A DNA stretch of 54,466 nucleotides from positions 1-54,466 of the forward strand of contig CAUJHV010000028.1 of NCBI GenBank assembly GCA_963205115.1, in the 5' to 3' direction. The DNA comes from Pseudomonadota bacterium (GTDB taxonomy: Bacteria > Pseudomonadota > Gammaproteobacteria > Burkholderiales > Burkholderiaceae_C). The notes beneath the pieces are model-generated. The model was not told where the DNA came from, made no database searches, and was given only the letters and a program-made list of their open reading frames with translations. The position numbers and the translations under genes are program-made. Within the stretch, counting starts at the first letter, position 1. Every line of letters begins with the position of its first letter. Below are positions 1-8,942 of the stretch, piece by piece.

Positions 1-485
1 CGCGACGAGCGGTCGTCACGCCCTGGCGGGCGGAAGCGGTCATCACGCGGCGGCGGGCCGGCGCGTTCACCCCGCGGCGGGGGCCGGCCACGGTCGTCGA
101 AGGGGCGCGGCGGTGGCCGGCCTCGGTCATCGAAGGGTCGCGGACCCGAGCGGTCGTCGCGGGGAGGACCCATGGCATCACCGCCGCGCGGTGGCGGCGG
201 GCCGGCGCGGTCGCCGCGTGGCGGTGGCCGGCCGCGGTCGTCGAAGGGGCGAGGGGCGTCGTTGCGCGGGCCGCGATTCGGCGGGCGCGGGCGATCGCCG
301 GGCGGTTTGCCACGTCCGCGGTCGTCGGGGCGGGCGCCGCGTTCCTGGCCTTTCGGCCCGCGCGGATCGGGGTCGCGCTGATCGGGCCCCGGTGGCTGCG
401 GCGAGCGGCCACCGCGCACCGGCCGGCGGCGCGGGTCGCGCGGTGCCGCGTCGGTCTTCACACTGATCTTGGGCCTGTCGGTCAT
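1..485 (-). CDS. Partial gene with a disordered Arg/Pro/Gly/Asp-rich repeat N-terminus
   Basis: The minus-strand frame opens with ATG at 485 (MTDRPKISVKTD...) and runs off the left edge without a stop. The visible 161 residues are almost entirely low complexity, with PFDDRGRPPPR-type units repeated at least three times plus RDDRS and GPPPPRG blocks. This explains the repetitive GC-rich DNA in the first 400 bp. Such basic disordered extensions are common in Burkholderiales rRNA-modifying enzymes (TrmH/SpoU methyltransferases, RluB pseudouridine synthases), but no catalytic domain lies inside the window, so the enzyme class is a guess. It follows the lipoprotein hydrolase gene on the same strand. 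Confidence 0.6.
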   Translation of the reverse strand, partial: MTDRPKISVKTDAAPRDPRRRPVRGGRSPQPPGPDQRDPDPRGPKGQERGARPDDRGRGKPPGDRPRPPNRGPRNDAPRPFDDRGRPPPRGDRAGPPPPRGGDAMGPPRDDRSGPRPFDDRGRPPPRPFDDRGRPPPRGERAGPPPRDDRFRPPGRDDRSS

Positions 486-651
486 GCGTGTCATTGGACC
501 ATGCGCCGCGCGGCAGAGCCCGTTGTGGATACGTGCGCCGCCGCGTGGCTCTCGCACGCGGGCGCGAGGCCGCCCGCAGGCTGCGCGTGACGGGCGCAGG
601 GAACGATGTGGTGCGAGCGTGCAGGCCCGCGGCAGCAGGCCCCGCTCGGGC

Positions 652-1512
652 TCAGGGTGTCTGCAGGCCGAACAGGTCGCGCAGGGCCTGGCGGTACTGC
701 GGCAGGCCGATGCCGTTGGTGTTGTGGTGCGAGCCGCCGTCGACCAACACCCAGCGCTTGGGTTGCGGCGCGCGCTCGTACAGCGCCTGGCCGATGGCCG
801 GGGGTATGGTCTGGTCGTCGCTGCCGTGCACCACCAGCACGGGCGCGCGCACCTGGCCGATGCGTTGCGCGGCGTCGAAGCGCTGCGTGATCAGCGGTCC
901 CACGGGCAGCCAGCCCCACTTGTAGGCGGCGACGACATCCGGAATGGACGTGAAGCTGCCTTCGACCAGCAGGCCGCGCACGTCCGTGGCCTGCGCCGCC
1001 AGGTTCACCGCGATCGCGCCGCCCAGCGAGTGGCCGAAGACATAACGGTTGACCTGTGGATACTGCTGCGCCAGCCAGGTCCACGCGGCATGGGCGTCCT
1101 CGTAGGCCAGCGATTCCGACGGCAGGCCCGGCGTGCTGCGGCCGAAGCCGCGGTAGTCGATGCCCAGCACGCCGAAGCCCAGCTCCTGCATGCGGCGCAT
1201 GCGCTGCGCGCTGCCGCGCACGTCCCAGCGCGCGCCGTGCAGGTACAGCAGCACGGGCGCATCCGCGTGCGGACGGCTGGCCCACAGGCCGTGCAGGCGC
1301 ACCGGCTCGCCGGTTTCCTGCGAGCGGAAGTCGATCCACACGTCTTCCATGCCCTGCGCCGCGGCCAGGCCGCCCGGCCAGGTGCGTGCACTGGGCTGGA
1401 AGATCCATTCGCGTTGTTTCGCGTCCAGCGAGGCGCAGCCGCCCACGGCCAGGGTGCTGGCCACCAGCAGGGTCGCTGCGGCCGTGCGCCCTCGCAAGAA
1501 GTCGGTTCTCAT
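652..1512 (-). CDS. Alpha/beta hydrolase lipoprotein
   Basis: A 286-aa serine hydrolase. The N-terminus has a basic start, a hydrophobic stretch and a lipobox-like LAVGGC, so it is probably a lipid-anchored periplasmic protein. The nucleophile elbow GHSLGG, an acid in HGSDDQT and a histidine in GGSHHN give a plausible Ser-Asp-His triad. The HGARWDVRGS and GFGVLGIDYRGFGRS segments are the usual oxyanion-hole and strand regions of BEM46/FSH-like esterases. The substrate cannot be inferred. It lies 111 bp downstream of the GFA fusion gene on the same strand and may belong to the mutL transcription unit. Confidence 0.85.
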   Translation of the reverse strand: MRTDFLRGRTAAATLLVASTLAVGGCASLDAKQREWIFQPSARTWPGGLAAAQGMEDVWIDFRSQETGEPVRLHGLWASRPHADAPVLLYLHGARWDVRGSAQRMRRMQELGFGVLGIDYRGFGRSTPGLPSESLAYEDAHAAWTWLAQQYPQVNRYVFGHSLGGAIAVNLAAQATDVRGLLVEGSFTSIPDVVAAYKWGWLPVGPLITQRFDAAQRIGQVRAPVLVVHGSDDQTIPPAIGQALYERAPQPKRWVLVDGGSHHNTNGIGLPQYRQALRDLFGLQTP

Positions 1513-1623
1513 GGCCGGATTGTCCGAAAGCCGGGTCTGGACTGCCGCAGCGGGGCTATCCCACTGTTGCGGGATGCCGGGAGGCCGGCGCGCGGCAGGC
1601 GCAGCATCGCATCGGTCGCGGCT

Positions 1624-2967
1624 TCAGCGAGGCGATCGCGCGAGCAGCGCCTCGCGCCGCGCCAGGCTCTGCGCGGGCCACAGCTTGTCGCGCTCGTAGT
1701 ACACCGGCACGGCCGGCACGCCCTCGGGCAGCGTGAGCCAGGGTTGTTTGGTGGCGGTGAAGATGTGGACGTCCGGCGGCAGGCGGTCGGGGTCCAGCAG
1801 CGTGCCCGCGCGCACGAAAGACACGGCCTTGCCCGAACCTGCGTAGTGGCTCCAGACGGCCACACGGCAGCGCGGGCAGCGTGCCACGAGCTGCCCGCGT
1901 CCGCTGGCCGAGGGCGTGTCGACGAGTTCGGGCGTGCCCGACAAGCGCTGCACGCGATCGGTCTCGATCATCGCGTTGGTGGCAAAGGCCGTGCCGCTTT
2001 CGCGCTGGCACCAGCGGCAGTGGCAGGCGTGTACGAACAACGGGCGGTCGGTCAGGCGAAAGCGGATCTCGCCGCAGGTGCAGCGGCCCAGGTGTGTGTC
2101 CCCGGCCGCGGCGCGCAGCTCGGCCAGGTCCTTGTCGCACCAGGCCAGGTCGTCGATGCCGACATCGGCGCGCTGGCGCAAGGCGCGCTCGTACTCCTCG
2201 TCGAAGCGTGCACCGTCGCCGCTGGCATGGGCGCACAGCGCCAGCAAGGCATGGCCGAAGAAGCGCTCGAAGGCGGGCGCCTGGTGTGCTTCGCACAGCG
2301 CCAGGCAGCGGCGCGCGTGTTCCAGGCCTTCGGCCGGGCGGCCGGCACGCAGCAGGCTGCGCCCCAGCATGTATTCGGCGCGCTCGTGCTCCAGCCAGCC
2401 GCCGGCGCGGCGCCAGTGACTCAGGGCCAGTTCGGCGGCTTCGACCATCGCGGCGTCGTCGTCGGGCGTGCGCTGGGCCTGGCCCTGGAGTTCGCCAGCG
2501 AGGTTGTTGCCGGCCACGGCGATGGCGCGCACGGCGGGTGAATCGTCCGGCAGCGTCAGCGCGCCAGCGCCGGCGGCGGCTTCGCGCAGCAGACGCAGCG
2601 CGCCGGGTGTATCGGCATGGCCCAGGCGCGCCGACGAGGCCGTGCCCAGCGCGGCGATGCGGTCGACCGCGTCCAGGCCGGCACCCGCCGTGGGCTCGCC
2701 CGCGGCATAACCCAGCGCCGCGATGCCGCGCGCCACGGCGGGTTCGCCGGGTATGCGCGAGTGCAGCTCGTGCAGCACGGCCATGCCCTCGGACCAACGC
2801 CCCAGGTGCTCGCCGAAGACGTGCACCAGCAGCCCGACCAGCCGTGGCAGCAGCGGCCCTGGACCCTCGGTGGCCACACGCGCGGCCACACGCTGCGCGA
2901 CCGCCTCGGGCTGGTCGGCGTGCTCGTCCCATCCCTTGCGGATGAAAGCGTCCAGGTCATCGTTCAT
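1624..2967 (-). CDS. TPR-like helical domain fused to a GFA-family zinc domain
   Basis: A 447-aa protein. About the first 270 residues are Ala/Leu/Glu-rich helical repeat sequence (AAELALSHWRRAGG, GLEHARRCLALCEAHQ) resembling tetratricopeptide repeats. The last 170 residues are a complete GFA domain (glutathione-dependent formaldehyde-activating-like): CTCGEIRF, CHCRWCQRESG and CPRCR supply the zinc cysteines, and a WSHYAGSGKAVSF segment follows. GFA proteins are usually about 120-190 aa and stand alone, so the helical extension is unusual. Despite the family name, most GFA members have no proven formaldehyde role. The start ATG lies 7 bp after the mutL stop, so co-transcription with mutL is likely. 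Confidence 0.85.
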   Translation of the reverse strand: MNDDLDAFIRKGWDEHADQPEAVAQRVAARVATEGPGPLLPRLVGLLVHVFGEHLGRWSEGMAVLHELHSRIPGEPAVARGIAALGYAAGEPTAGAGLDAVDRIAALGTASSARLGHADTPGALRLLREAAAGAGALTLPDDSPAVRAIAVAGNNLAGELQGQAQRTPDDDAAMVEAAELALSHWRRAGGWLEHERAEYMLGRSLLRAGRPAEGLEHARRCLALCEAHQAPAFERFFGHALLALCAHASGDGARFDEEYERALRQRADVGIDDLAWCDKDLAELRAAAGDTHLGRCTCGEIRFRLTDRPLFVHACHCRWCQRESGTAFATNAMIETDRVQRLSGTPELVDTPSASGRGQLVARCPRCRVAVWSHYAGSGKAVSFVRAGTLLDPDRLPPDVHIFTATKQPWLTLPEGVPAVPVYYERDKLWPAQSLARREALLARSPR

Positions 2968-2974
2968 GTGGGCA

Positions 2975-4972
2975 TCACCTCCCGCGCAGGAACAGCGCGT
3001 CCAGATCCTTCAGGCTCAGCTGACGCCAGGTCGGCCGGCCGTGGTTGCAGGTGTCGGCGCGTTCGGTGGCTTCCATGTCGCGCAGCAGGGCATTCATCTC
3101 GTCGATGCGCAGGCGGCGGTTGGCGCGCACGGCACCGTGGCAGGCCATCGTGGCCAGGATCTCGTCGCGTGCGCGCTGCACGACGCGGCTGGCGCCCACC
3201 TGCTGCAGCTCGGCCAGCACCGATCGTGTGAGTTCGGCCAGGTCGGCATCGGGCAGGGCCGCCGGCCGGCTGCGCACAGCCAGCGTCGTGGGGCCCAGCA
3301 CGCTGACGTCCAGGCCCAGTGCGAGCAGGGCTTCCGATTCGGCCTCGGCCGCGGCCACTTCCGTGGGCGTGGCGGCCAGCGTGACGGGCTCCAGCAGCGG
3401 CTGCGCCGGCAATGGCCCCGTGCCTTGCGTGGCGCGCTTCAGACGCTCGTAGACGATGCGCTCGTGGGCCGCGTGCATGTCGACCAGCACCAGGCCCTGG
3501 CTGTTTTCGGCCAGCACGTAGACGCCGCCGATCTGCGCGATGGCGCGGCCCAGGGGCCAGGCTTCCTCGGGGGCCGCGTCGCTCGGTGCGGAGGGGCCTC
3601 GAGGCGCCTGCTGGCTGTCGGGCGCGGGGGCGGCGGCGTCTTCGCGCAGGGCGGACCAGGCGGGCAGGCCGCCGGAGCCGCGGTAGGCCTGCGCGCTGCT
3701 GTCGGCGGCGCGCCAGGCGGCGCTGGAGTCGCGCGCCGGCCAGGTGGCTGGCGAAGGTTGCTCCTGCAAGGCCAGCGACGGCTGCCAGGCCCGCGGCGGC
3801 CAGGCGGGAGGGCCATCGGCCACTGCGCCCTGTGCCTGCGCCGGCGCAGCAGGGTCGGCGGCTGCGGCTGCCGGGCCGCCGGCGGTCGCCGTGGCGCCAC
3901 CGGCCTCGCCGCCAGCCGGCGCGGCCGACAGGCTGGCGCGCGTGGGCGCCAGCACGGCCTCCACACCGCGCTGCACGGCCTGGTGCACGGCGCGGCCGTC
4001 GCGGAAACGCACCTCGATCTTGGTCGGGTGCACGTTGACGTCCACCAGCTCCGGCGCAATCTGCAGGAACAGGGCGTAAGCCGGCTGCTTGCTGCCGTGC
4101 AGCTGGTCCTCGTAGGCGGCGCGCACGGCGTGGGCGATCAGCCGGTCGCGCACGAAGCGCCCGTTGACGAAGAGGTATTGCAGGTCGCCGCGCGAGCGCG
4201 CCGCCTCGGGCTGGCCCGCGCGGCCGCTCAGGCGCAGCGGTCCGGCCTGCAGGTCCACGTCGCGGCTGGCGGCGATGAAATCGACGCCCAGCACGTCCGA
4301 CAGCCGCTGCTGCGACGTGCCCGCCGCGCGCCACTGCGCGACCAGCCGGCCCTCGTGCCACAGCGCAAAGGCCACGTCGGGGCGCGCCAGCGCGTGGCGC
4401 CGCAGCGCGTCCAGCGCGTGCGCCAGTTCGGTGGCGTCGGTCTTGAGAAATTTGCGGCGTGCCGGCGTGGCGAAGAACAGCTCGCGCACATCGACGCTGG
4501 TGCCGCGGGCACGGGCGGCCGGGGCCAGTTCGCCGCTGCGGGCGTCCAGCCGCCAGGCGTGCGCGGCATCGGCCGTGCGGCTGGTGAGGCTCAGGTCGGA
4601 CACGCTGGCGATGGCGGCCAGCGCCTCGCCGCGAAACCCCATCGTGCCCACCTGTTCCAGCTCGGCCAGGCTGGCGATCTTGCTGGTGGCGTGGCGTTCC
4701 AGCGCCAGCGGCAGTTCGGCCTGCGGGATTCCCAGGCCGTCGTCCTCGACGACGATGCGGCGCACGCCGCCGCCTTCCAGCCGCACGGTGACCTGCGCGG
4801 CGCCGGCATCCAGCGCGTTGTCGACCAGCTCGCGCACCACCGAGGCCGGGCGCTCGACCACCTCGCCGGCGGCGATCTGGCTGATCAGTTCGTCCGGCAG
4901 CGCGCGGATCGCGCGGCGCGCCTGAAGGCCAGGCGTGGCCGCGGGCGCGGTGTCGGTGAAAGGCAGTTCCAT
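2975..4972 (-). CDS. mutL: DNA mismatch repair protein MutL
   Basis: A 665-aa protein with the full GHKL ATPase signature: ELVDNALDAGA, VEDDGLGIPQ, RHATSKI and GFRGEALAAIASV. A Pro/Ala-rich linker is followed by a C-terminal dimerisation domain ending in ACHGAVRANRRL and CNHGRPTWRQLSL. MutL couples MutS mismatch recognition to strand removal. No DQHAxxER endonuclease motif is visible in the C-terminal half; the equivalent place reads DMHAAHERIVYE, typical of MutL generally. The start at 4972 (MELPFTDTAP) was chosen because the frame further upstream runs antisense to dedA. It is divergent from dedA across 51 bp. Confidence 0.96.
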   Translation of the reverse strand: MELPFTDTAPAATPGLQARRAIRALPDELISQIAAGEVVERPASVVRELVDNALDAGAAQVTVRLEGGGVRRIVVEDDGLGIPQAELPLALERHATSKIASLAELEQVGTMGFRGEALAAIASVSDLSLTSRTADAAHAWRLDARSGELAPAARARGTSVDVRELFFATPARRKFLKTDATELAHALDALRRHALARPDVAFALWHEGRLVAQWRAAGTSQQRLSDVLGVDFIAASRDVDLQAGPLRLSGRAGQPEAARSRGDLQYLFVNGRFVRDRLIAHAVRAAYEDQLHGSKQPAYALFLQIAPELVDVNVHPTKIEVRFRDGRAVHQAVQRGVEAVLAPTRASLSAAPAGGEAGGATATAGGPAAAAADPAAPAQAQGAVADGPPAWPPRAWQPSLALQEQPSPATWPARDSSAAWRAADSSAQAYRGSGGLPAWSALREDAAAPAPDSQQAPRGPSAPSDAAPEEAWPLGRAIAQIGGVYVLAENSQGLVLVDMHAAHERIVYERLKRATQGTGPLPAQPLLEPVTLAATPTEVAAAEAESEALLALGLDVSVLGPTTLAVRSRPAALPDADLAELTRSVLAELQQVGASRVVQRARDEILATMACHGAVRANRRLRIDEMNALLRDMEATERADTCNHGRPTWRQLSLKDLDALFLRGR

Positions 4973-5023
4973 CCCACGGATTGTAGGAAGCGGGTCATCG
5001 GGGCCTCGGGATAATGCCCCGCC

Positions 5024-5680
5024 ATGGAACTCATGACTTTCCTGCTCGACTTCGTGCTGCACATCGACAAGCACCTGCACACCTTCGTCACCGCGTACGG
5101 CACCTGGGTCTATGTGCTGCTGTTCGCCATCATCTTCGTGGAGACCGGCCTGGTGGTCATGCCCTTCCTGCCGGGCGACTCGCTGCTGTTCGTCGTGGGT
5201 GCGCTGTGCGGCGTGGGCTTGATGAACTACCCGCTGTCGGTGGCGCTGCTGTGGGTGGCGGCGGTGGCGGGCAACCAGACCAACTATTCCATCGGTCGGC
5301 ACATCGGGCCGCGGGTCTTCCAGTGGGAGCAGTCGCGCTGGTTCAACAAGCGCGCCTTCGAGCAGGCGCACGCCTTCTACGAACGCTATGGCGGCGTCAC
5401 GTTGATCGCCGCGCGTTTCATGCCCTTCGTGCGCACCTTCGCGCCCTTCGTGGCCGGCGTGGCGCAGATGACGCGCCGCAAGTTCACGGCCTACGACGTC
5501 ACCGGCGGCGGCCTGTGGGTGGGCGGTGTCGTGACGGCGGGCTATTTCTTCGGCAACCTGCCGTGGGTGCAGAAGAACTTCAGCCTCATCGTCTGGGCCA
5601 TGATCATCGTGCCGGGTGTGTTGGCGCTGTTCGGGGCCTGGCGGGCCAAGCGCAAGGGCGAGGCCGGCGCGGCGCACTGA
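5024..5680 (+). CDS. DedA family membrane protein
   Basis: A 218-aa integral membrane protein of the DedA/SNARE-associated family. Family landmarks are FVETGLVVMPFLPGDSLLF near the N-terminus, the re-entrant GNQTNYSIGRHIG region, FYERYGGVTLIAARFMPFVRTFAPFVAGVAQM with the conserved R...P..R..AP pattern, and a C-terminal hydrophobic helix followed by a basic tail. DedA proteins have been linked to lipid-carrier (undecaprenyl phosphate) flipping and membrane homeostasis; which role applies here is unknown. It is divergent from mutL. Confidence 0.93.
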   Translation: MELMTFLLDFVLHIDKHLHTFVTAYGTWVYVLLFAIIFVETGLVVMPFLPGDSLLFVVGALCGVGLMNYPLSVALLWVAAVAGNQTNYSIGRHIGPRVFQWEQSRWFNKRAFEQAHAFYERYGGVTLIAARFMPFVRTFAPFVAGVAQMTRRKFTAYDVTGGGLWVGGVVTAGYFFGNLPWVQKNFSLIVWAMIIVPGVLALFGAWRAKRKGEAGAAH

Positions 5681-5736
5681 TCGCGGCACCGCCAGCCATC
5701 CGCGCCCGTTCGCAGCCAGGGGCGGCCGGTCAGGAC

Positions 5737-5782
5737 GTCGGCAGCGAGCGCTGCGATTCAGGAGGTCGGCAGCGAGCGCTGC
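5737..5782. repeat. Tandem duplication across the amiC stop codon
   Basis: The 18-mer gtcggcagcgagcgctgc occurs at 5737-5754 and again at 5765-5782, 28 bp apart, within a longer near-identical unit. The duplicated unit contains the amiC stop, so both copies could encode the same last residues (RSLPTS then stop). Confidence 0.8.
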
Positions 5783-7329
5783 CGGGGCATCGGCGGCTTC
5801 TTGGCGAAGTAGCGGCGGATGCCGGCGGCCAGGGCCTCGACCAGGTGCGCCTGGTAGTTGGCATCGCGCAGCTTGGCTTCTTCTTCCGGGTTGGAGATGA
5901 AGGCCGTTTCCACCAGGATGCTGGGCACGTCCGGTGCCTTCAGCACGGCAAAACCTGCTTGTTCGACCTGGCGCTTGTGCAGCCGGGCGATCTTGCCCAG
6001 GCGCGAGAGCACCTCGTCGCCGAGCTTGAGGCTGTCGCGCACCTGGGCGGCGGTGCTCATGTCCAGCATCGTGCGCAGGACCTGCGCGTCGCCGCTGGCG
6101 ACGTTGGCGCCGCCCACCACGTCGGCGGCATTTTCCTTGTCGGCCAGCCAGCGTGCGGCCGTGCTGGTGGCCCCGCGTGTGGACAGCGCAAAGACGCTGG
6201 CGCCGCTGGCCTCGGGCCGCATGAAGGCGTCGGCGTGGATGGACACCAGCAGGTCGGCCTGCACGCGTCGCGCCTTGCGCACACGCTCCTGCAGTGGCAC
6301 GAAGAAGTCGCCGTCGCGCGTGAGCATCACGCGCATGCCGCGCACGGCGTTGAGTTTGTCGCGCAGCTTCAGCGCGATGGCCAGGACCACGTCCTTCTCG
6401 CGCAGGCCCGAGGGGCCGATGGCGCCCGGGTCCTCGCCGCCATGGCCCGGATCGAGCGCGACGATGATCAGGCGGTCCAGGCGTTCACGCGCAGCGGCCG
6501 TGGGCGCCGGTGCCGGCGGGGGCGGCGCGGGTGTCTGCACGGCGGCAGATGCGGCCGGGCGTGCCGTCTGGGCTGCGGGTGAAACGGGCGCGGCAGCCGC
6601 CGGTGATGGGGCCGGCGCCGGTGCCGCGGCCACGACGGTGGGTGCCGTGGCTGCGGGCGCCGAGGCGGTTGCGCCGGCAACGCCCGGCTTTTCGACGCGC
6701 GAGATGAATTCGCCCAGCGCGTCCTGCACGGCGCGCGCGGCCTGGCGCTCGGCGCTTTCTTTTTCCTGCAGCAGCTGCAGCAGCGGGTCGCGGGTGCGCT
6801 CGGGGTACAGGTCCAGCACCAGGCGGTGCTGGTAGACGGCCACCGGCGCCAGCGCAAAGCGCTGCGGCACCACGGGTTGCTTGAGGTCGAAGACCAGTCG
6901 CACCAGACGCGCCTGGAACTGGCCGACACGCACGCCGGCGATGAAGGGATCGTCCGGCCGCACCTTGCCCAGCAGCTCGCGCAGCGTGGCATTGAGCTCC
7001 AGGTTTTCGATATCGACCACCAGCCGCGGCGCGCCCTCGGTCAGCAGCATGTGGCTGGCCTTGAGCTCACCGTCGGACTCGATGGTCACGCGCGTGTACT
7101 CGGCCGCGGGCCACACACGCACGGCCACGATGGAGGCGCCCCAGGCCAGGTCGGCCGCGCCCAGCATCAAGACCGCATAACCGCTGCGGGCGACGCGCTT
7201 GAGCGCCTCGCGCCGCGTGGGTGGGGTGCCGGGCGACCCGGTGGCGGTATCGGCCTCGGCAGCGCTCATGGGGGTCGCCGCGGTGCCGGTTGTGCCCGCT
7301 TGCGGACGGAGGGGAACGCGCCGCGTCAT
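5758..7329 (-). CDS. amiC: N-acetylmuramoyl-L-alanine amidase AmiC
   Basis: A 523-aa periplasmic amidase that cleaves septal peptidoglycan during daughter-cell separation. A twin-arginine-like TRREALKRVARSGYAVL leader at residues 38-54 suggests Tat export, as for E. coli AmiC. An AMIN domain (ASIVAVRVWPAAEYTRV onward) is followed by a Pro/Ala-rich linker and a zinc-dependent Amidase_3 domain. Candidate metal ligands and catalytic Glu are in DPGHGGEDPGA, LREKDVVLA, VSIHADAF and ILVETAFISN. The start at 7329 makes an ATGA overlap with the tsaE stop, indicating translational coupling. A start at the internal MSAAEADT is also possible. Confidence 0.93.
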   Translation of the reverse strand: MTRRVPLRPQAGTTGTAATPMSAAEADTATGSPGTPPTRREALKRVARSGYAVLMLGAADLAWGASIVAVRVWPAAEYTRVTIESDGELKASHMLLTEGAPRLVVDIENLELNATLRELLGKVRPDDPFIAGVRVGQFQARLVRLVFDLKQPVVPQRFALAPVAVYQHRLVLDLYPERTRDPLLQLLQEKESAERQAARAVQDALGEFISRVEKPGVAGATASAPAATAPTVVAAAPAPAPSPAAAAPVSPAAQTARPAASAAVQTPAPPPPAPAPTAAARERLDRLIIVALDPGHGGEDPGAIGPSGLREKDVVLAIALKLRDKLNAVRGMRVMLTRDGDFFVPLQERVRKARRVQADLLVSIHADAFMRPEASGASVFALSTRGATSTAARWLADKENAADVVGGANVASGDAQVLRTMLDMSTAAQVRDSLKLGDEVLSRLGKIARLHKRQVEQAGFAVLKAPDVPSILVETAFISNPEEEAKLRDANYQAHLVEALAAGIRRYFAKKPPMPRQRSLPTS

Positions 7330-7772
7330 GCCGCCAGCAAGGCCATGCCCGTGGCGCTCAGCGCCTCGGCGCGCACCTGGCGGGTTTCGCCTTGTGCGTC
7401 GGGTTCGATGAACAGGCGCAGGTCGGGCAGGGGCAGCTGGCCCTGCGCCTTGTCCGGCCATTCCACGAGTTTGAGGCCCGGCTGCGCAAAGACGTCGCGC
7501 AGCCCGGCATCGGCCCACTCGCGCGGGTCCTCGAAGCGGTAGAAGTCCAGGTGCGAGATGTCCAGGTCGTTCACGCGATAGGGTTCCAGCACGGCGTAGG
7601 TCGGGCTCTTGATGCGGCCTTCCACGCCCAGTTCACGCAGCAGATGGCGCACGAAGGTCGTCTTGCCCGCCCCGAGCGGGCCGTGCAGTTCGATGCAGGC
7701 CTGGCCCAGCGCCGCGCGGTGGGCCAGCGACCGGGCAAAGGCGGCGCAATCGGCCTGCGACGACCAGGTCAT
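7326..7772 (-). CDS. tsaE: tRNA threonylcarbamoyladenosine biosynthesis ATPase TsaE
   Basis: A 148-aa P-loop ATPase that drives the TsaBD complex making t6A37 in tRNAs. Walker A is HGPLGAGKTTF at residues 30-40. The downstream SPTYAVLEPY and LDFYRFEDPREW segments are typical of TsaE/YjeE. The start at 7772 (MTWSSQ) gives the usual family length and leaves 24 bp to the divergent queG; a longer start at 7811 would overlap queG. It overlaps amiC by 4 bp, a common tsaE-amiC pairing. Confidence 0.93.
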   Translation of the reverse strand: MTWSSQADCAAFARSLAHRAALGQACIELHGPLGAGKTTFVRHLLRELGVEGRIKSPTYAVLEPYRVNDLDISHLDFYRFEDPREWADAGLRDVFAQPGLKLVEWPDKAQGQLPLPDLRLFIEPDAQGETRQVRAEALSATGMALLAA

Positions 7773-7796
7773 GGTGAGCGTTTCTAGAATGTCCGG

Positions 7797-8942
7797 ATGG
7801 TCGAGCGTCATCAGCCGGTGGGGCCGCAGCTCGTGGACGAGCTGCAGGTCTGGGCGAAACAGCTGGGATTCTCACAGATCGGGGTGACAGGCATCGATTT
7901 GTCTGGCGCGGAGCCGGGGCTTCTGGCCTGGCTGCAGGCCGGTTTCCACGGTGAGATGGGCTACATGGCCGCGCATGGACTCAAGCGTGCACGCCCGGCC
8001 GAACTGGTGCCCGGCACGGTGAGTGTGGTGACCGCACGCATGGACTACCTGCCGTCGTCCACGCGCAGCGACTGGTCGGCGCACGAGCGCAGCCGCCTGC
8101 TGCAGCCCGGCGAGGCCGTGGTGTCGCTGTATGCACGGGGCCGCGATTACCACAAGGTGCTGCGCCAGCGGCTGCAGCGGCTGGCGGACCTGCTGGCCCA
8201 GCGGCTGGGGCCCTTCGGCCACCGCGTGTTCACGGATTCGGCGCCGGTGCTGGAAGTCGAACTGGCCGCGCGCGGCGGCACCGGCTGGCGCGGCAAGCAC
8301 ACGTTGGCGCTGCACCGCGAGGCAGGGTCGATGTTCTTCCTGGGGGAGCTGTTCGTGGACCTTGCGCTGCCGCCCACCGCGCCCGTGTCCGCGCACTGCG
8401 GCAGTTGCAGCGCGTGCATCGACGTTTGCCCGACGCAGGCCATCGTCGGGGCCGGGCGGCTGGATGCGCGGCGTTGCATCAGCTACCTGACAATCGAACA
8501 CCCGGGGCCGATCCCGGTGGAATTCCGCCGCGCCATGGGCAACCGCATCTACGGCTGCGACGATTGCCAGCTGGTGTGCCCGTGGAACCGGTATGCCCAA
8601 CGCGCGACCGTAGCGGATTTCGACGTGCGCGAGGGCTTCGATGCCGCCACGCTGCTGGCGCTGTGGGCCTGGGACGAAGCGGCCTTCCTGCAGCGCACCG
8701 AAGGCAGTGCGATACGCCGCATCGGCTACACACGCTGGCGGCGCAACCTGGCCGTGGCGATGGGCAATGCCTGGCGCGAAACCGGTGACCCGGCCTATGC
8801 CTCGGCGCTGCAGGCCGCGCTGGATGGCGCCGATGCGCTGGTCGGCGAGCACATCCTTTGGGCGCTGGCGCAGCGGCCGGCGGCGGCTGCCCCGACGGAT
8901 GCGGCGCCGGTGCTCAGCGCGGCAGCGCCACGATCCGCTTGA
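7797..8942 (+). CDS. queG: Epoxyqueuosine reductase QueG
   Basis: A 381-aa cobalamin- and iron-sulfur-dependent enzyme that reduces epoxyqueuosine to queuosine in tRNA anticodons. Two 4Fe-4S clusters are predicted from C201-C204-C207-C211 (CGSCSACIDVCP) plus C227, C254, C257 and C261 (CDDCQLVCPWN). The TDSAPVLE segment near residue 147 carries the conserved catalytic Asp. The C-terminus has HEAT-like residues. It is divergent from tsaE, and its last 29 bp overlap the end of the convergent AMP-ligase gene. Confidence 0.95.
   Translation: MVERHQPVGPQLVDELQVWAKQLGFSQIGVTGIDLSGAEPGLLAWLQAGFHGEMGYMAAHGLKRARPAELVPGTVSVVTARMDYLPSSTRSDWSAHERSRLLQPGEAVVSLYARGRDYHKVLRQRLQRLADLLAQRLGPFGHRVFTDSAPVLEVELAARGGTGWRGKHTLALHREAGSMFFLGELFVDLALPPTAPVSAHCGSCSACIDVCPTQAIVGAGRLDARRCISYLTIEHPGPIPVEFRRAMGNRIYGCDDCQLVCPWNRYAQRATVADFDVREGFDAATLLALWAWDEAAFLQRTEGSAIRRIGYTRWRRNLAVAMGNAWRETGDPAYASALQAALDGADALVGEHILWALAQRPAAAAPTDAAPVLSAAAPRSA

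Noticed and set aside
1..400. CRISPR-like or satellite array
   Set aside because: The repeats are in-frame coding units of uneven length without unique spacers.
469..2541. Long plus-strand open frame (690 codons) opposite the hydrolase and GFA genes
   Set aside because: It is antisense to two well-supported genes, Arg/Ala/Gln-rich and without domains, as expected from high-GC codon bias.
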